Source of the DNA: Planococcus halotolerans
GTDB taxonomy: Bacteria; Bacillota; Bacilli; Bacillales_A; Planococcaceae
DNA length: 64,000 bases
Reading direction: 5' to 3'
Assembly: GCF_003289955.1 (NCBI RefSeq)
Contig: NZ_QLZR01000010.1
Span: 1 to 64,000, forward strand
Shown: positions 34,862 to 45,344 of the stretch, piece by piece
Position numbering within the stretch: the first letter of the stretch is position 1
Layout: each line of letters starts with the position of its first letter
Made by a program: the position numbers and the translations under genes
Notes under the pieces: model-generated
What the model was told of the DNA's origin: nothing
Seen by the model: the letters and a program-made list of their open reading frames with translations, nothing else
Databases searched by the model: none

Positions 34862-36268
34862 TCAACTTGGCCCCATTTAATGGGCAATTTATAAAAACCA
34901 TACTGCAGTATGGTTGCCATTAGATGACTTTGGTATTGTTCCGGAGTCATCTTTTTTAGATTCCATTATTTCCGCGTTCTTTTGTAATGCTCCATGTAAT
35001 CATCCACCAGTCCTTGCAATTCCCCAAACTGTTGCTTGTTTATTATCGACATCATCTTTGAAGTGACCAAAAAATGATTAAATGGGGGCGTTGTCGAGGC
35101 AGTTGCCCGACGGGATATCGATTGGGCCAATCCCATTTCCTTCACGCGTTGGTGGTATTCCGGATGGGTATAGTGGAAACCTTGATCGGAATGGATCATG
35201 GCTTCTGGGTGAATATTGCCATCCAGCGCTGCCTTCAGTTCCTTCAGCATGCGATAAACAATTCCATCGTGAGTGTCGTCGTGACTTCATAGACGACGAT
35301 TTCCGGGGTCGCGATATCTTTTGCGGCGGACAGATACGCCATTTGCCCCGAGTGGTTGGGCTGGCACGTGATATCGATCACGAATACCTTACCGGGTACA
35401 TTTTGTTCAAACTTGCGGTTCAACAGGTTGGGACAGACGGCGTGTTCCTGTGTGGCTTTGTCGATTTGCTTATAGAGATTCGCTCGCCGGACTTTGGCGA
35501 AGAGGTTGAATTTACGTATGAGGCGCTTGTGGTTCTTCGGCGTTTCCAACAATTCAACGAGTACCATATAAAAGGTGCGATACCCAATTTTCCTACGATG
35601 CGCATCGTAGATCCTTTTGACCAACAGGTAATCTCAGTAGTCTCCTGTTCTTCGCAAATGGCATGCTGTTCCACTTTCTCGAGCCAAGCGTAATAGCCAC
35701 TCCGACTGACACCCGCTGTGCGGCAAAGGCTTTCCACCAAATTCTTCAGTTGGAATTTTCAAACCACCGCATTGATCGCTTCGAATTTTTCCACCGGGGT
35801 CAGCTGCGTTTCCTCGCCTGCCTCTCGAGCTCCTCGAGCTTTTTTAGCAACTCATTTTCCGCTTCAAGGTATTTGATGCGTGCTTCAGCTTTCTTCAGCT
35901 TTTTCTTCGCTGAGAGCTCTTTCTCAGAAGGGCGTCCGGTACTACTCTTTCCACGACGCTCTTCGAAGAAAGCATCTTCTCCATAAAGCCTGAACGTTGT
36001 GCGCCACCGGTTCAAAGATGAGCTCGCTTTTTTGAGCCGATAACGGTTAAATCAACCGCACTTTCACTAAAGATTTGAGCAGGGCCCTTGCCTGTCTGGT
36101 GTTCCTTTACCGCGTGAATTTTGAATTTGGGGGTTCATTGAATATGATTTTACTCATTTGACCTTTTCCCGTCCAAGGTAGCTAAATTTTGTATACCGGG
36201 GTCTAAAAACACAAAAAACCCCAAATGGGGTCACTTTTTTAGAGTGTCTACCATTTGGGGTTCAGTTC
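34862..36268 (-). mobile_element. Degenerate IS3-family element with several frameshifts
   Basis: Leftward remnants of a complete IS. OrfA pieces are visible at about 36150-35800 (start MSKIIFNEP, then RWRTTFRLYGEDAFFEERRGK and a coiled coil ending NELLKKLEELERQ). OrfB pieces follow at about 35740-34966: CRTAGVSRSGYYAWL, FVIDITCQPNHSG with the first Asp region, and IHSDQGFHYTHPEY with the second Asp. The block around the catalytic Glu is scrambled by frameshifts. At least three frame changes make it inactive. The outer end at 36268 reads GAACTGAACCCCAAATGG leftward, and the inner end near 34862 has CAACTTGGCCCC. Confidence 0.75.
36217..36268. repeat. IS-end inverted repeat
   Basis: AACCCCAAATGG (36217-36228) and CCATTTGGGGTT (36251-36262) form a hairpin at the outer end of the degenerate IS. 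The same 12-mer recurs in the palindrome at 15137-15195, and a one-base-shorter variant in the remnant at 14033. Confidence 0.5.
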
Positions 36269-36461
36269 TTACAAAAATCTTTTTTAAAAAATATCTGCTG
36301 TTGATAAAGAAGCTTTTCCGCTTTGAGTAATTCACTTACAATCCGAAGCCGCAATAGAACTTTTATTATCTTTTAATCTATTGTTTGAATATTGTTGAGG
36401 AGGCAAAAATAATTCTATAAGAAAAGAAATTTACAAAATTCTAGTTAAAAGAGATACCGGA

Positions 36462-36824
36462 TTATTTGTTATTCTCTAGTTCTTCTACATGCTCTAAGAA
36501 CAAATCTTGAAGTTCTCCTTCAGTGTCCATGGAATTTAAGAACAGTTTAGGCTCCACGGAGTCTTTTTCATTTACAGGAATGCTTCCATCTATAATTCCT
36601 AATATAGAGGAAATAGTATCCACCATAGTTTGTTCAATTATTTTTAGTAAAATTTTTCTTTTGTCTTCTGGTAAGCTATTATAAAGATTTAAAGCATCTT
36701 TATAATATGGATCAGTTTTAGCATCCACTACTGCTGTCTTATATAAATTTTTATAGTCTTCAAGATTTTCCCTAACAATTAAATCGTAGAGTGATTTTGC
36801 AAACATTTCATTCATACTTTTCAC
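36462..36824 (-). CDS. Candidate immunity protein for the RHS toxin
   Basis: A 120-residue, acidic, probably all-helical soluble protein immediately downstream (9-bp gap) of the toxin gene on the same strand. Distinctive segments are FAKSLYDLIVRENLEDYKNL, LYNSLPEDKRKILLKIIEQT and MVDTISSILGIIDGS. I do not know a named Imm family for it. Its role as antidote is inferred from position, size and co-transcription, the constant arrangement of RHS/WapA tips and their immunity genes. AGGTG precedes ATG 36824. Confidence 0.6.
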   Translation of the reverse strand: MKSMNEMFAKSLYDLIVRENLEDYKNLYKTAVVDAKTDPYYKDALNLYNSLPEDKRKILLKIIEQTMVDTISSILGIIDGSIPVNEKDSVEPKLFLNSMDTEGELQDLFLEHVEELENNK

Positions 36825-36833
36825 CTCATTTCT

Positions 36834-39800
36834 TTATTTTTTCTTTTTATTTCTAACTTCTGTATACATCTTTTTGTTTTTTGCTATTAGTTTCTTCAAC
36901 TGAGAATTAGGAACATCAGGATAAACTCTTCTAAGCTCCTTAATATCTCTTGCTATTAAATCACGTGCATTGCGGAATCCTTTAGTATTTCTTGATACTA
37001 TCCCTCTCTCTCCTTTAACTCTATGACCCACCTTCGGAACATTAATAGAGGGTCCATTTTTTTCACTATAATTTTTAACTAATTTTTTCATTACAGCTTT
37101 TTGACCAACATGGTGAGCATCTAACCCCTTGGCGCCTCTAATTTGGCTATACCCCCCCACTCTATATTTTTGTGTTCTAGCTTTATTTAATACTTTGCTC
37201 TTAACTTTGACGGTTCGATTTTGCTTAAGAGACTTAGCATAATACTTCTTATGCTTTAATCCCTTCGCACCTTTTGAAATCGCTTTTACGCCATACTTCG
37301 CCATTCCGCCGCCTGGAACAAAATTCAATCCAATCATTCCTACGGCACTAGCCTTATGGTACCACTTGGATTTCGGACTACGAAGCGTCCGGATATCGTC
37401 CCCGAGCGCGAAATTATAACCTTTCTTGGCGTACTTCTTCGTGGATTTCCACCCTTTTTGCATCCATTTCGGCGCATGGCCGTCCGGATCGATGTTATTG
37501 ACCGGATCTGCATCGGCATACAAGTAGCGGTTCAAGGATGTTGGCTCATCTTCTTCTCCCAGATATTCATCCTGAACGATAAAGCGGCCAATGGATGGAT
37601 CATAATCCCGCCATCCCATTAAATAAAGATTAGTGTCTTTATCATAATGGACACCGTATTTTCCGACATAGCGATAAGGGTTGGCATCCGCCAATTCCTG
37701 ATTTCCAGTAATGGCAATCACATTACCCCATTCATCGTAATCGTAGGCAGCAGCCACCGTTCCGGCTGAATCGGTTAATGCAATCACGTCGCCACGTGCG
37801 TTAAATTGATAGTAATAGACAATCTCATTATACCGCATACTCAACAGATTGCCGTCTCCATCTCGATAGAAGTTGGATACACTCTGCGGTACACCCCCGG
37901 TTTCCTTCGTGATGGAGAAAATTTCGCCGTTCGTATCCCGGTGATAATGGAAATGTGAATGCTCCAGCAGTTTGGTTTTCGATAGCCGGTTGCCGTCGTG
38001 ATCATACTCGTATAGGAGATCCTCTATGACTTTTCCGTTAACCGTCTTCTTCACCGTGATCAGCTGGTCGTCGTTATTATAGCCATAATCGATGACGGTT
38101 GTGTTGCTACCTTCGGTTATTGTTTTCTTCGTCAAGGCACCCGCTGCATTGTAATCAAACTTGGTGGTGCTGAACAGGACCCCCGTCGTCTCATTAAAGA
38201 GCTTATGCTCCAATAAGCGATTGCCCGTGGTATATACATAAGTTTCCTTCGTTTTCTGGGTCGTCAGGTTCTCGATTTTGGTGACGTTCGAGTTGCCGTC
38301 GTACGTGTACTTGTACTTTTTGCCGTTGGCGTCGACCGTTTCCAGGTTCCCAATTGGATTGTACGTATACTTCTTGATTTTGGTTCCTTGGGTGATCTGC
38401 GTCACTTGTTCCGTCGCGGAGTATTGGTATGCCAAATCAATGATCAGGCTATTGCTCTTATTCGTCGCTTTGAGGGTCTTTATTTTAGATTCCCCACTGT
38501 ACGTCAAAGCGGTGGTAACTCCAGGTGCTATCACTTTGGAAATCGAGTCATCCACCAAGTACTCGTACTTGTACGAATCGAAGTTGGGAGTGGTGATTTC
38601 TTTGACCCGTTCATTGGCATCGTAATAGACAACCGTATCCCCAAGGAAATTCGTGAGCGTCTCGGTTTCCTCTTTATCATTGAACTGGTTAATCGTTTCG
38701 GTGCCGGTGTGCGAGATCGATTCCTTAATCAATCGGTTGTTGGCATCGTATTGATAAATGGTCGTACTGTCAAAGAATCCGTCGCCATCCGGGTCGTACT
38801 GAACCGGCACGACAATCGTCTCGTCGTAGATCCACGACTTCAAGACGTTGTCATTTTCGTCATAGTACTTGCGGGTTTCGGTCTTTTTCCCGTCGGCAAC
38901 GCCTGTCTCTTTGACAAGTCGGCCAAGTTCATCGTATTTCAAGGTGACTTCGTGCGTCTGTGCGGGCTTGCTGCCTTCGGTGCTTGTAATCAGTTTCCCG
39001 GTGACTTGCCCCAAGTCGTCATAGGTATATTGTGTGACCGTAAGAACAGCTTCATTGTTTTGGTTTTTCGAAGCCGTCGTTTCTTTCTTCAGCTGCCCTT
39101 CCTGGTCGTATTCCCAGTCGGTGACTGTACCCGTTGCGTCTTCCGACTTTGTTTTATCGCCGGCCGCATTATAGGTATAGGTGATTTTCTTGCCTTCTGC
39201 ATCTGTCACAGACAACAATTGGCCATTGGCGTCGTGCACTTCCGTATTGGTGCCCAAAGCGTCTAATGTGACAGCTAAATTCCCTTCACCATCAATCAGC
39301 GTCCAGATTTCTACCGGCGCGTCGGCTGACTCTTTCATATACATGACTTCATTGTTCTTGTCATAACGGTATTCGCTGGTGACGCCGGTTCCGCTAAGTG
39401 TCTTTTTCTCATTTCCAACGGCATCGAATTCTGTGGTCTGAACGATGGTGGCTTGATTTCCAGAAGCATCTGTGTAGGATACCAGCTGATTTACCTCATC
39501 GTAATTGTAGTAGGTGGTCCCTTTTTTATATAAAGTATTGGTGACCGTATCGTATGCCCAATCTTCATCTCTCGTTTTATTAGAGTTGGCATCGTAAAAC
39601 GATTTTCGCTGGTTCTTCAGTGGATCCGTTGTAGCTTCTAAGCGGCCTAGCGAATCGTATTGGTTGCTTGTGATGTGGCCACTTCCATCTTTTTCAGCGG
39701 TTTGCTGGCCCAGCATGTTGTATTGGAACACTTCCGTTTTGGTGACGAATTCTTCCGGTTGTGCATACTGCCCCTCGTAATTGACTTTGGTGACTTTCGG

Positions 39801-42800
39801 ATGGACAATGAGCGTGTTTCGGTTGTTTTCATCATAGGCATACTCTGTTTTTTGCCCAAGCGGGTTAGTGACCGATGTCAGGTTTCCATTAAAATCATAC
39901 GCGTTAATTGTCTTCTTCCCGAGTCGATCCAATTCTTCAAGTAACTTACGGTCTGCATCGTACCTGAATTCGGCTCTTTGACCGAGTGCATTAATGGAAG
40001 CCTTTCGATTCCCCGCTGCATCGTATTCATACGTCGTGGTGTTCCCGTAAGGGTCAACTTCCGTAAGCAAGTCAAGACCATTCGGCGTATAGGTAAACGA
40101 TTGCTTTGCATTCGCCTCTTCCAGCCATGCTTGATCCACGGTGACGCTGCCCCCGCTTAACTGGGTGTGGATGTTCCAGGAAACGTAGGCTGCACCAGCC
40201 GGCACATCGCTCGCAACGTTTAGAATCGCCCAATCTTTCGTGCCTGTGACAGCTGTCGATACTTTGCTGCTGATTTTGTTTTTTTGTGCATCATAGAAGT
40301 GAAGGACGCCGGTGACGCCGGTTCCTACTGCTGCTTCGGCTTTCACCCACACAAGACCTCGTATCGGAAGTTGTCCTTTTTTGATTGGGAGATATTCGCT
40401 TTCTAACGAACTGGTGCCCTGCAGTGTGATGGCTCTTTTTCCACTGTATTTCGTCGTAAGATTTTCCGACCAACTGCCCGTCGTTTTCCAACTTGCTAAC
40501 GCCGTAGAAGTTCCTTCTTCGAAACTATAGTTTGGAAGATGCTCATAAAGCGGACCACGTTCTTTTGTGGCAGTCAACAGGTTACCGTACGCGTCATACG
40601 TTGAGTGGACAGAAAATCCGTCGCTATCCGTGGATTTTGTCTGGTTTCCTCTTGTATCATAATCATAGAGCGTCTGTCTGCCTAAAGCGTCTGTTTCTTT
40701 TGCCAACAGACTGGTGTTCGGCTTGTATTCATATGTTTTCTTAGGCGTAATGATTTGCTTGTCAATGGCGGTGGTAAAGGCCGGATCCGTTTCGGATGTG
40801 ACATTGCCGAATCCATCATACGTAAAGCTGCGTTTTCGGCCTTTTTCGTCCACACTTTCGAGCAGCAAATTATTCTCATACACAAAGGTTTGGGTAACTG
40901 CAAACCCTTGCGCATCTTCGACTAGCTTCGTCACGTTTCCGCTCGCATTGACGGTAACCAGAGCTTCTTGTGTCGAGTTCTCCCCGCTGATACTGTAGTG
41001 AATTTCTCCCTTGTCCAATGCATAGTTGAAATTTTCTACTACCGTTACAGGTGCTGCAAGTTCACCGCTTTGAGCGATTCTTGGGCTATGCTTGCTGTGA
41101 ACCTGAACCAATCTCTCCCCGTTATAAAAGTAGTTGATCGGGTTGCCATTCGGGTCGGTATATTGTTTTAACTTCCCAGTCTGGTCGTAATCATAAAGCA
41201 CCGTACGGTAAACGGCATCTGAACTGTTCACGTATTCGACTTTTGTTAGGCGCTCGTTCGTATAGGAATAGACAATTTTGTTGCCACTGTAAAGCTCGAT
41301 GTTCGCGAGGTTTCCGCTTGTGTTGTAGACAAGCGAAATGGAACGACCGACATCATCTTTAAGGGAAGTCAATTTGTCGCCTGTGTATTGATAAGTCAGC
41401 TTGTTGCTGTTCTTATCCGCTACAGCCAGCAGCTTTCCGGAAGTCCCATAGGTTTCCGAGACACCACTGTCATCAAGTTCTAGAATGGTAACTTCACCAG
41501 TGCTGTTTTTGGTGACTTTTTTATATATGCCAGCGGGATGCTGGTATGTCCCGTCCGTCTTCTTCACAAAGAGGTGCTGAGAACCATCCCCTTCGGTCAG
41601 AAGGATGTCGCCATTCTCGCTTTCTTTAACATGCGATTCAAAACTTAATCTCCAGCCTTGTCCCAATAAATTGGCGTTCTTATCTTGTGCATTATAGGTA
41701 CGCTCAATCGTCGGATCGAGGCCTCTTCCATCGAGGCTTGCATCCACTAGTTGCAAAATTAAGTTTCCGTTCGAGTAATTCACATTGCTTTCACCAAAGC
41801 CAGAAGTGACCGCTTGTGACCCCCAGAAACTTTCCATCCCTAGCCTGTTGTCCGGCTGATCAACCCAGACGTTACGGGAGTCGTAAGTCGTGTTCCCAGC
41901 TAAGTCGGTAACCGCCAACTGAAGCGTATAAAGGCCGGTAGGCAATTCCTTAGTATCCCACGCTGCCATCTCCGCATTTTGAGTTGCGGTAGTCCCATTG
42001 AATATCTGCGTGAATTCAGTTGGGGCGGAACCAGTACCATAAGAAACCGTATAGGACTGCAAATCTTCATCCGACGCTGTTCCAATAACCGAAACAGTCC
42101 CCTGCAGGTATTCCAGTGGATCCGGTTTAGTCAGTGCGGCTGTTGGATAGGAAGTATCGAGTTTGATGGACGCGGTGGCTGGTGCCGACTCGTTTCCTGT
42201 TGCGTCTTTGTAGACGACCGAGACTTGTTTATCGCCGTTTCCAGCAGACAATGTCCACGGCTTCGTTTGGGTAAATGCTTCATAAGCAGAAAAAGCAGCT
42301 GTTTCGTTTTGCAATTTCTGTTGAAGTGTTCCTTCTGCATTATCCGTCGCGTTCAGCGTAAGAGCTACATTCGGTGAATTGGTGAAGATTTGTCCGTTAT
42401 TGATCAGAATGTTCCCTTTGGGCGGGGTCGTATCCTGGACTATGACACTTTTTGTAAGCGTATCGCCATAAAACCCGACTCCAACTTTTAGCATTCGCCA
42501 GCTTGTCGGGAATGTCCCGAGATTCTTTCCTGCATTGAAACTCACGTTGAATGTCTTTGTTTGTCCGGTTCCGATGGAATCAGTAGGTGCAAGAGCTAGG
42601 CGGGTATCTTGGGTAAAACGCTCATTTTCTGCAATTGCTCCAAACATGATATTCTTGTCAGCTGTCCAAGTCTCCAAACCTTCATTTTTAACTGTAAATT
42701 GAACGTTATAAGTTCCGTTTGCCTCCATAGGGCTAGGGATTGAAGAAGTGACTAAGCTCGCATCTAATGCCAGTCGCGGAGTTCCGGTTGCAGTATCGGA

Positions 42801-44867
42801 AACCGGAGAAACGTTTCCATTTCCGTCTACAGCTTTGACATAAACATAGTATGGGATTCTTGGATTCAGTGCCGTCGGATGCTTGTAGGAAGTGGTTGTG
42901 ACTTCAACACCGTTAGCGACATCGGTCTTCCCGGCTGCCGTTCCGATATAAACGAGGTACTTTGAGACGCCCGTAATGCTGTCAGAAGATGAATTCCACG
43001 AGAAGGTGAAATTCGTATTGTGAGAATTTGTAACAGACGGTTTTCCCGGCTTGGTCGGCAGTGTTTGGTCAGGAATGGTTGGCGTAAATTGACTGGATTG
43101 TGAAGTCGTTCCATAAGCGTTATAAGCTTTAACTCTGAACCAATAATTCATACGGTCTGAATAAGTGCCGCCAGACTTTTGGTAGACAGGACGTGGGTCA
43201 TCAGAGAATTCACCCCCGCTTCCATCTTTTCTTAATGTATAAATTCCGCTATTAACTTGGGAGGCCGTTGGCCATAATTTTTTGCCCTTCGTTGTCCATG
43301 AAGTTGTATTTCCTACATCAATTTCTTCATAACTCTTCCCGTTGAAAATGAGAACTTTATAGCCAGTAGCTCCTGCTAATTGATTCCAGGATAAATTTAC
43401 ATACCCTGATCCACTGCCAGTTCCATTGCCATAGGCTGTACCCGTTGGTGCTCCAGGGAGACCGGAGTAGGTAACTTCTAAAACGGGCTTGCTAGCAGCA
43501 GCATCAGCAGAATTAAATTTTCGGTATGTTCCAAGGCTGCCTTCTGAAGTAGAACGCAGCATTATTCCATAATTCGCCACACCCGAATACCATTGATCCA
43601 CTAAGCTAGTTAAGTCCAACGCCAGCCATCCAGCTGTTGTTGAGTTAGCAGCTACACTTCCATAAGCTTTCGTAGCATCAGCACTTGGTTGTGTATTCCA
43701 AGTCAAGTTATTATAATTCCAAGCACTCGTCACTCGGTTAGCATATACATTTGTATTAATAGGATCATAGCCATTGCTAGTCTTGTACAATTTTAGATTT
43801 GCGCTGATTAGCAATCCACCATTTAAATTTGGCAGACTTTGTGTAAAATCCATATAACTTCTTGTCGTGCTGGTTGAACTGGTATAGCCTGTTCTTAATT
43901 CAGGAGAATTGTAGTAATTTAGAGTTGGATACCCTTTCATGACATAAGTATCCAGTGTATTAGTCTGGCTTCCGCCTAGACTAACCGTAGGATCTACAAT
44001 TATCGGGAAAACTCTTTCAGGATCTTCAAGGTACTTCTTATCTATTATTAATTTGATAGCTTGTTTATTGTTATCAGTTTTAATAAGTTCATAATGAAGT
44101 TCATCGGAAAACACACCCGCCGCATCTTCCATGTACGGTGGTGTCATAACCCATATCTCTTCACCCTTTTTGTTTTCAAAGGAAATGGCTTGATCTTTCT
44201 GAACAGCAGTAAGTGAACCGGAAATAGTAAATAAATACTCATTAGGTGTATTCGGTGCTTTTAAAATAATATCTTCTTTTAAACCTTCTGGTTGCATGGT
44301 ATAGCGCAGGTCTACATCTTTTATTATCTCTTCGTAGGTAATTTTCGACTCCTCTTTTAGTATGGTGCCCTCTTTAGAAATGTTTTCAAGTACAAAACCT
44401 AATTTTTCCTTTCCAAAATCAATAGTAACGATTTCTTTATTCTTTATTTTTTCTGCAAATTTAACGCTAAACTTATTCTCTATGGTTTTATATTTAAAAA
44501 GCTCCTTATCTGGGTCTTTATTGTCGATAATTTTGTTTTTAATAGGTTTGAGTTTGCCATCTTCTTTGTAATGAACGGGACCAGTGTAAATTTCCGAAGT
44601 ATAGGTCATGTTACTGTTTTTGAAAGTAACTTCGTTTTCTTTACGCAGCTCTTTTATTTCTTCAACCTTTTCTACATTATGTAACATTACTTCATCAGAG
44701 GTGATTTTTTTAGGTTTTCCGTGTTTTATTTCTTCTTCCTCTTTGTGTTCGTTTGTTCCGTGAGCCTGGGTTAATTGCACTTGTTGCCAGGGAAAAGATG
44801 AAAACATCAGTAATAAAACTATTAATAAAATTGCAAACCTCTTAAATATACTGTTCGAAATTAACAA
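36834..44867 (-). CDS. wapA: WapA/RHS-repeat polymorphic toxin with HNH-like tip
   Basis: About 2,677 residues. TTG 44867 is preferred over ATG 44906 because AGGGGGA lies 9 bases before it and the signal peptide then starts correctly (FKRFAILLIVLLLMFSSF). Order: signal peptide, a region ending in a DNRLRE-type carbohydrate-binding-like domain (TLDTYVMKGYPTLNYYNSPE, YRKFNSADAAASKPVLEV), several fibronectin-type III domains, a DUF6531/RHS entry (SNVNYSNGNLILQ, TIERTYNAQDK), many YD repeats (YDxxGN and similar), and the RHS core end RYLYADADPVNNIDPDGH. The last 213 residues are variable and end in a nuclease-like tip with GLDAHHVGQKAVMKKLV and ARDIKELRRVYPDVPN. Such proteins deliver C-terminal nuclease toxins to neighbouring cells. 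The candidate immunity gene follows. Confidence 0.9.
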   Translation of the reverse strand: MLISNSIFKRFAILLIVLLLMFSSFPWQQVQLTQAHGTNEHKEEEEIKHGKPKKITSDEVMLHNVEKVEEIKELRKENEVTFKNSNMTYTSEIYTGPVHYKEDGKLKPIKNKIIDNKDPDKELFKYKTIENKFSVKFAEKIKNKEIVTIDFGKEKLGFVLENISKEGTILKEESKITYEEIIKDVDLRYTMQPEGLKEDIILKAPNTPNEYLFTISGSLTAVQKDQAISFENKKGEEIWVMTPPYMEDAAGVFSDELHYELIKTDNNKQAIKLIIDKKYLEDPERVFPIIVDPTVSLGGSQTNTLDTYVMKGYPTLNYYNSPELRTGYTSSTSTTRSYMDFTQSLPNLNGGLLISANLKLYKTSNGYDPINTNVYANRVTSAWNYNNLTWNTQPSADATKAYGSVAANSTTAGWLALDLTSLVDQWYSGVANYGIMLRSTSEGSLGTYRKFNSADAAASKPVLEVTYSGLPGAPTGTAYGNGTGSGSGYVNLSWNQLAGATGYKVLIFNGKSYEEIDVGNTTSWTTKGKKLWPTASQVNSGIYTLRKDGSGGEFSDDPRPVYQKSGGTYSDRMNYWFRVKAYNAYGTTSQSSQFTPTIPDQTLPTKPGKPSVTNSHNTNFTFSWNSSSDSITGVSKYLVYIGTAAGKTDVANGVEVTTTSYKHPTALNPRIPYYVYVKAVDGNGNVSPVSDTATGTPRLALDASLVTSSIPSPMEANGTYNVQFTVKNEGLETWTADKNIMFGAIAENERFTQDTRLALAPTDSIGTGQTKTFNVSFNAGKNLGTFPTSWRMLKVGVGFYGDTLTKSVIVQDTTPPKGNILINNGQIFTNSPNVALTLNATDNAEGTLQQKLQNETAAFSAYEAFTQTKPWTLSAGNGDKQVSVVYKDATGNESAPATASIKLDTSYPTAALTKPDPLEYLQGTVSVIGTASDEDLQSYTVSYGTGSAPTEFTQIFNGTTATQNAEMAAWDTKELPTGLYTLQLAVTDLAGNTTYDSRNVWVDQPDNRLGMESFWGSQAVTSGFGESNVNYSNGNLILQLVDASLDGRGLDPTIERTYNAQDKNANLLGQGWRLSFESHVKESENGDILLTEGDGSQHLFVKKTDGTYQHPAGIYKKVTKNSTGEVTILELDDSGVSETYGTSGKLLAVADKNSNKLTYQYTGDKLTSLKDDVGRSISLVYNTSGNLANIELYSGNKIVYSYTNERLTKVEYVNSSDAVYRTVLYDYDQTGKLKQYTDPNGNPINYFYNGERLVQVHSKHSPRIAQSGELAAPVTVVENFNYALDKGEIHYSISGENSTQEALVTVNASGNVTKLVEDAQGFAVTQTFVYENNLLLESVDEKGRKRSFTYDGFGNVTSETDPAFTTAIDKQIITPKKTYEYKPNTSLLAKETDALGRQTLYDYDTRGNQTKSTDSDGFSVHSTYDAYGNLLTATKERGPLYEHLPNYSFEEGTSTALASWKTTGSWSENLTTKYSGKRAITLQGTSSLESEYLPIKKGQLPIRGLVWVKAEAAVGTGVTGVLHFYDAQKNKISSKVSTAVTGTKDWAILNVASDVPAGAAYVSWNIHTQLSGGSVTVDQAWLEEANAKQSFTYTPNGLDLLTEVDPYGNTTTYEYDAAGNRKASINALGQRAEFRYDADRKLLEELDRLGKKTINAYDFNGNLTSVTNPLGQKTEYAYDENNRNTLIVHPKVTKVNYEGQYAQPEEFVTKTEVFQYNMLGQQTAEKDGSGHITSNQYDSLGRLEATTDPLKNQRKSFYDANSNKTRDEDWAYDTVTNTLYKKGTTYYNYDEVNQLVSYTDASGNQATIVQTTEFDAVGNEKKTLSGTGVTSEYRYDKNNEVMYMKESADAPVEIWTLIDGEGNLAVTLDALGTNTEVHDANGQLLSVTDAEGKKITYTYNAAGDKTKSEDATGTVTDWEYDQEGQLKKETTASKNQNNEAVLTVTQYTYDDLGQVTGKLITSTEGSKPAQTHEVTLKYDELGRLVKETGVADGKKTETRKYYDENDNVLKSWIYDETIVVPVQYDPDGDGFFDSTTIYQYDANNRLIKESISHTGTETINQFNDKEETETLTNFLGDTVVYYDANERVKEITTPNFDSYKYEYLVDDSISKVIAPGVTTALTYSGESKIKTLKATNKSNSLIIDLAYQYSATEQVTQITQGTKIKKYTYNPIGNLETVDANGKKYKYTYDGNSNVTKIENLTTQKTKETYVYTTGNRLLEHKLFNETTGVLFSTTKFDYNAAGALTKKTITEGSNTTVIDYGYNNDDQLITVKKTVNGKVIEDLLYEYDHDGNRLSKTKLLEHSHFHYHRDTNGEIFSITKETGGVPQSVSNFYRDGDGNLLSMRYNEIVYYYQFNARGDVIALTDSAGTVAAAYDYDEWGNVIAITGNQELADANPYRYVGKYGVHYDKDTNLYLMGWRDYDPSIGRFIVQDEYLGEEDEPTSLNRYLYADADPVNNIDPDGHAPKWMQKGWKSTKKYAKKGYNFALGDDIRTLRSPKSKWYHKASAVGMIGLNFVPGGGMAKYGVKAISKGAKGLKHKKYYAKSLKQNRTVKVKSKVLNKARTQKYRVGGYSQIRGAKGLDAHHVGQKAVMKKLVKNYSEKNGPSINVPKVGHRVKGERGIVSRNTKGFRNARDLIARDIKELRRVYPDVPNSQLKKLIAKNKKMYTEVRNKKKK

Positions 44868-45123
44868 GTTGAATCCCCCTAAAATTATGTTTGTAAGAAA
44901 AAACACCCATATTATTTACATATTAATGAATTTTTCCCCTTTAATATTTTTATTTATTTTTAAAAATTATACATGTGCCATATTAACTGTTTATTAAAAA
45001 TATTAAAGACACAAAGCCGATTTTTTTCAACCTCTCGTATTTTTTGGGTGTAAGTATTTTTTGCCAAATCATTGCTTTACAGACGAAGAAAGAAAGAAGT
45101 TCAACTCTTATTCAAATCAAGTG
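44868..45123. other. Promoter region of the toxin operon
   Basis: AT-rich DNA upstream of wapA, with its AGGGGGA ribosome binding site at about 44876-44882. No supported gene up to the terminator at 45124. The further stretch to 45344 also has none, only a stem-loop with CCGAGAA/TTCTCGG arms at 45303-45330. Confidence 0.4.
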
Positions 45124-45159
45124 GATAAAAAAAAAGAAACCTCCTAATGGTGGTTTCTT
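45124..45159 (-). terminator. Leftward terminator
   Basis: Read leftward, AAGAAACC and GGTTTCTT pair around a 10-nt loop and are followed by about ten T residues. It lies 190 bases after the DUF805 stop and upstream of the toxin gene, insulating the two. Confidence 0.8.
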
Positions 45160-45344
45160 GCCCAGGGTACTGCTGATTTGTATATACCTTAAAGATGAAA
45201 GCCACGCTCACACTTTTAGCGGTACCCATTCGAATTTGAACGTTAAAAAAGAGGACAGATTCACCGTCCCTCTTAGTCTGTCTATGAATGCATTTTTTAT
45301 CTCCCGAGAAAACGGGAGTTGCTGTTCTCGGTTTTTGCCAAAGG

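Noticed and set aside
38388..39266. 292-codon rightward frame inside the RHS toxin gene
   Set aside because: It is the antisense shadow of the wapA repeats, with no ribosome binding site and no family-like sequence.
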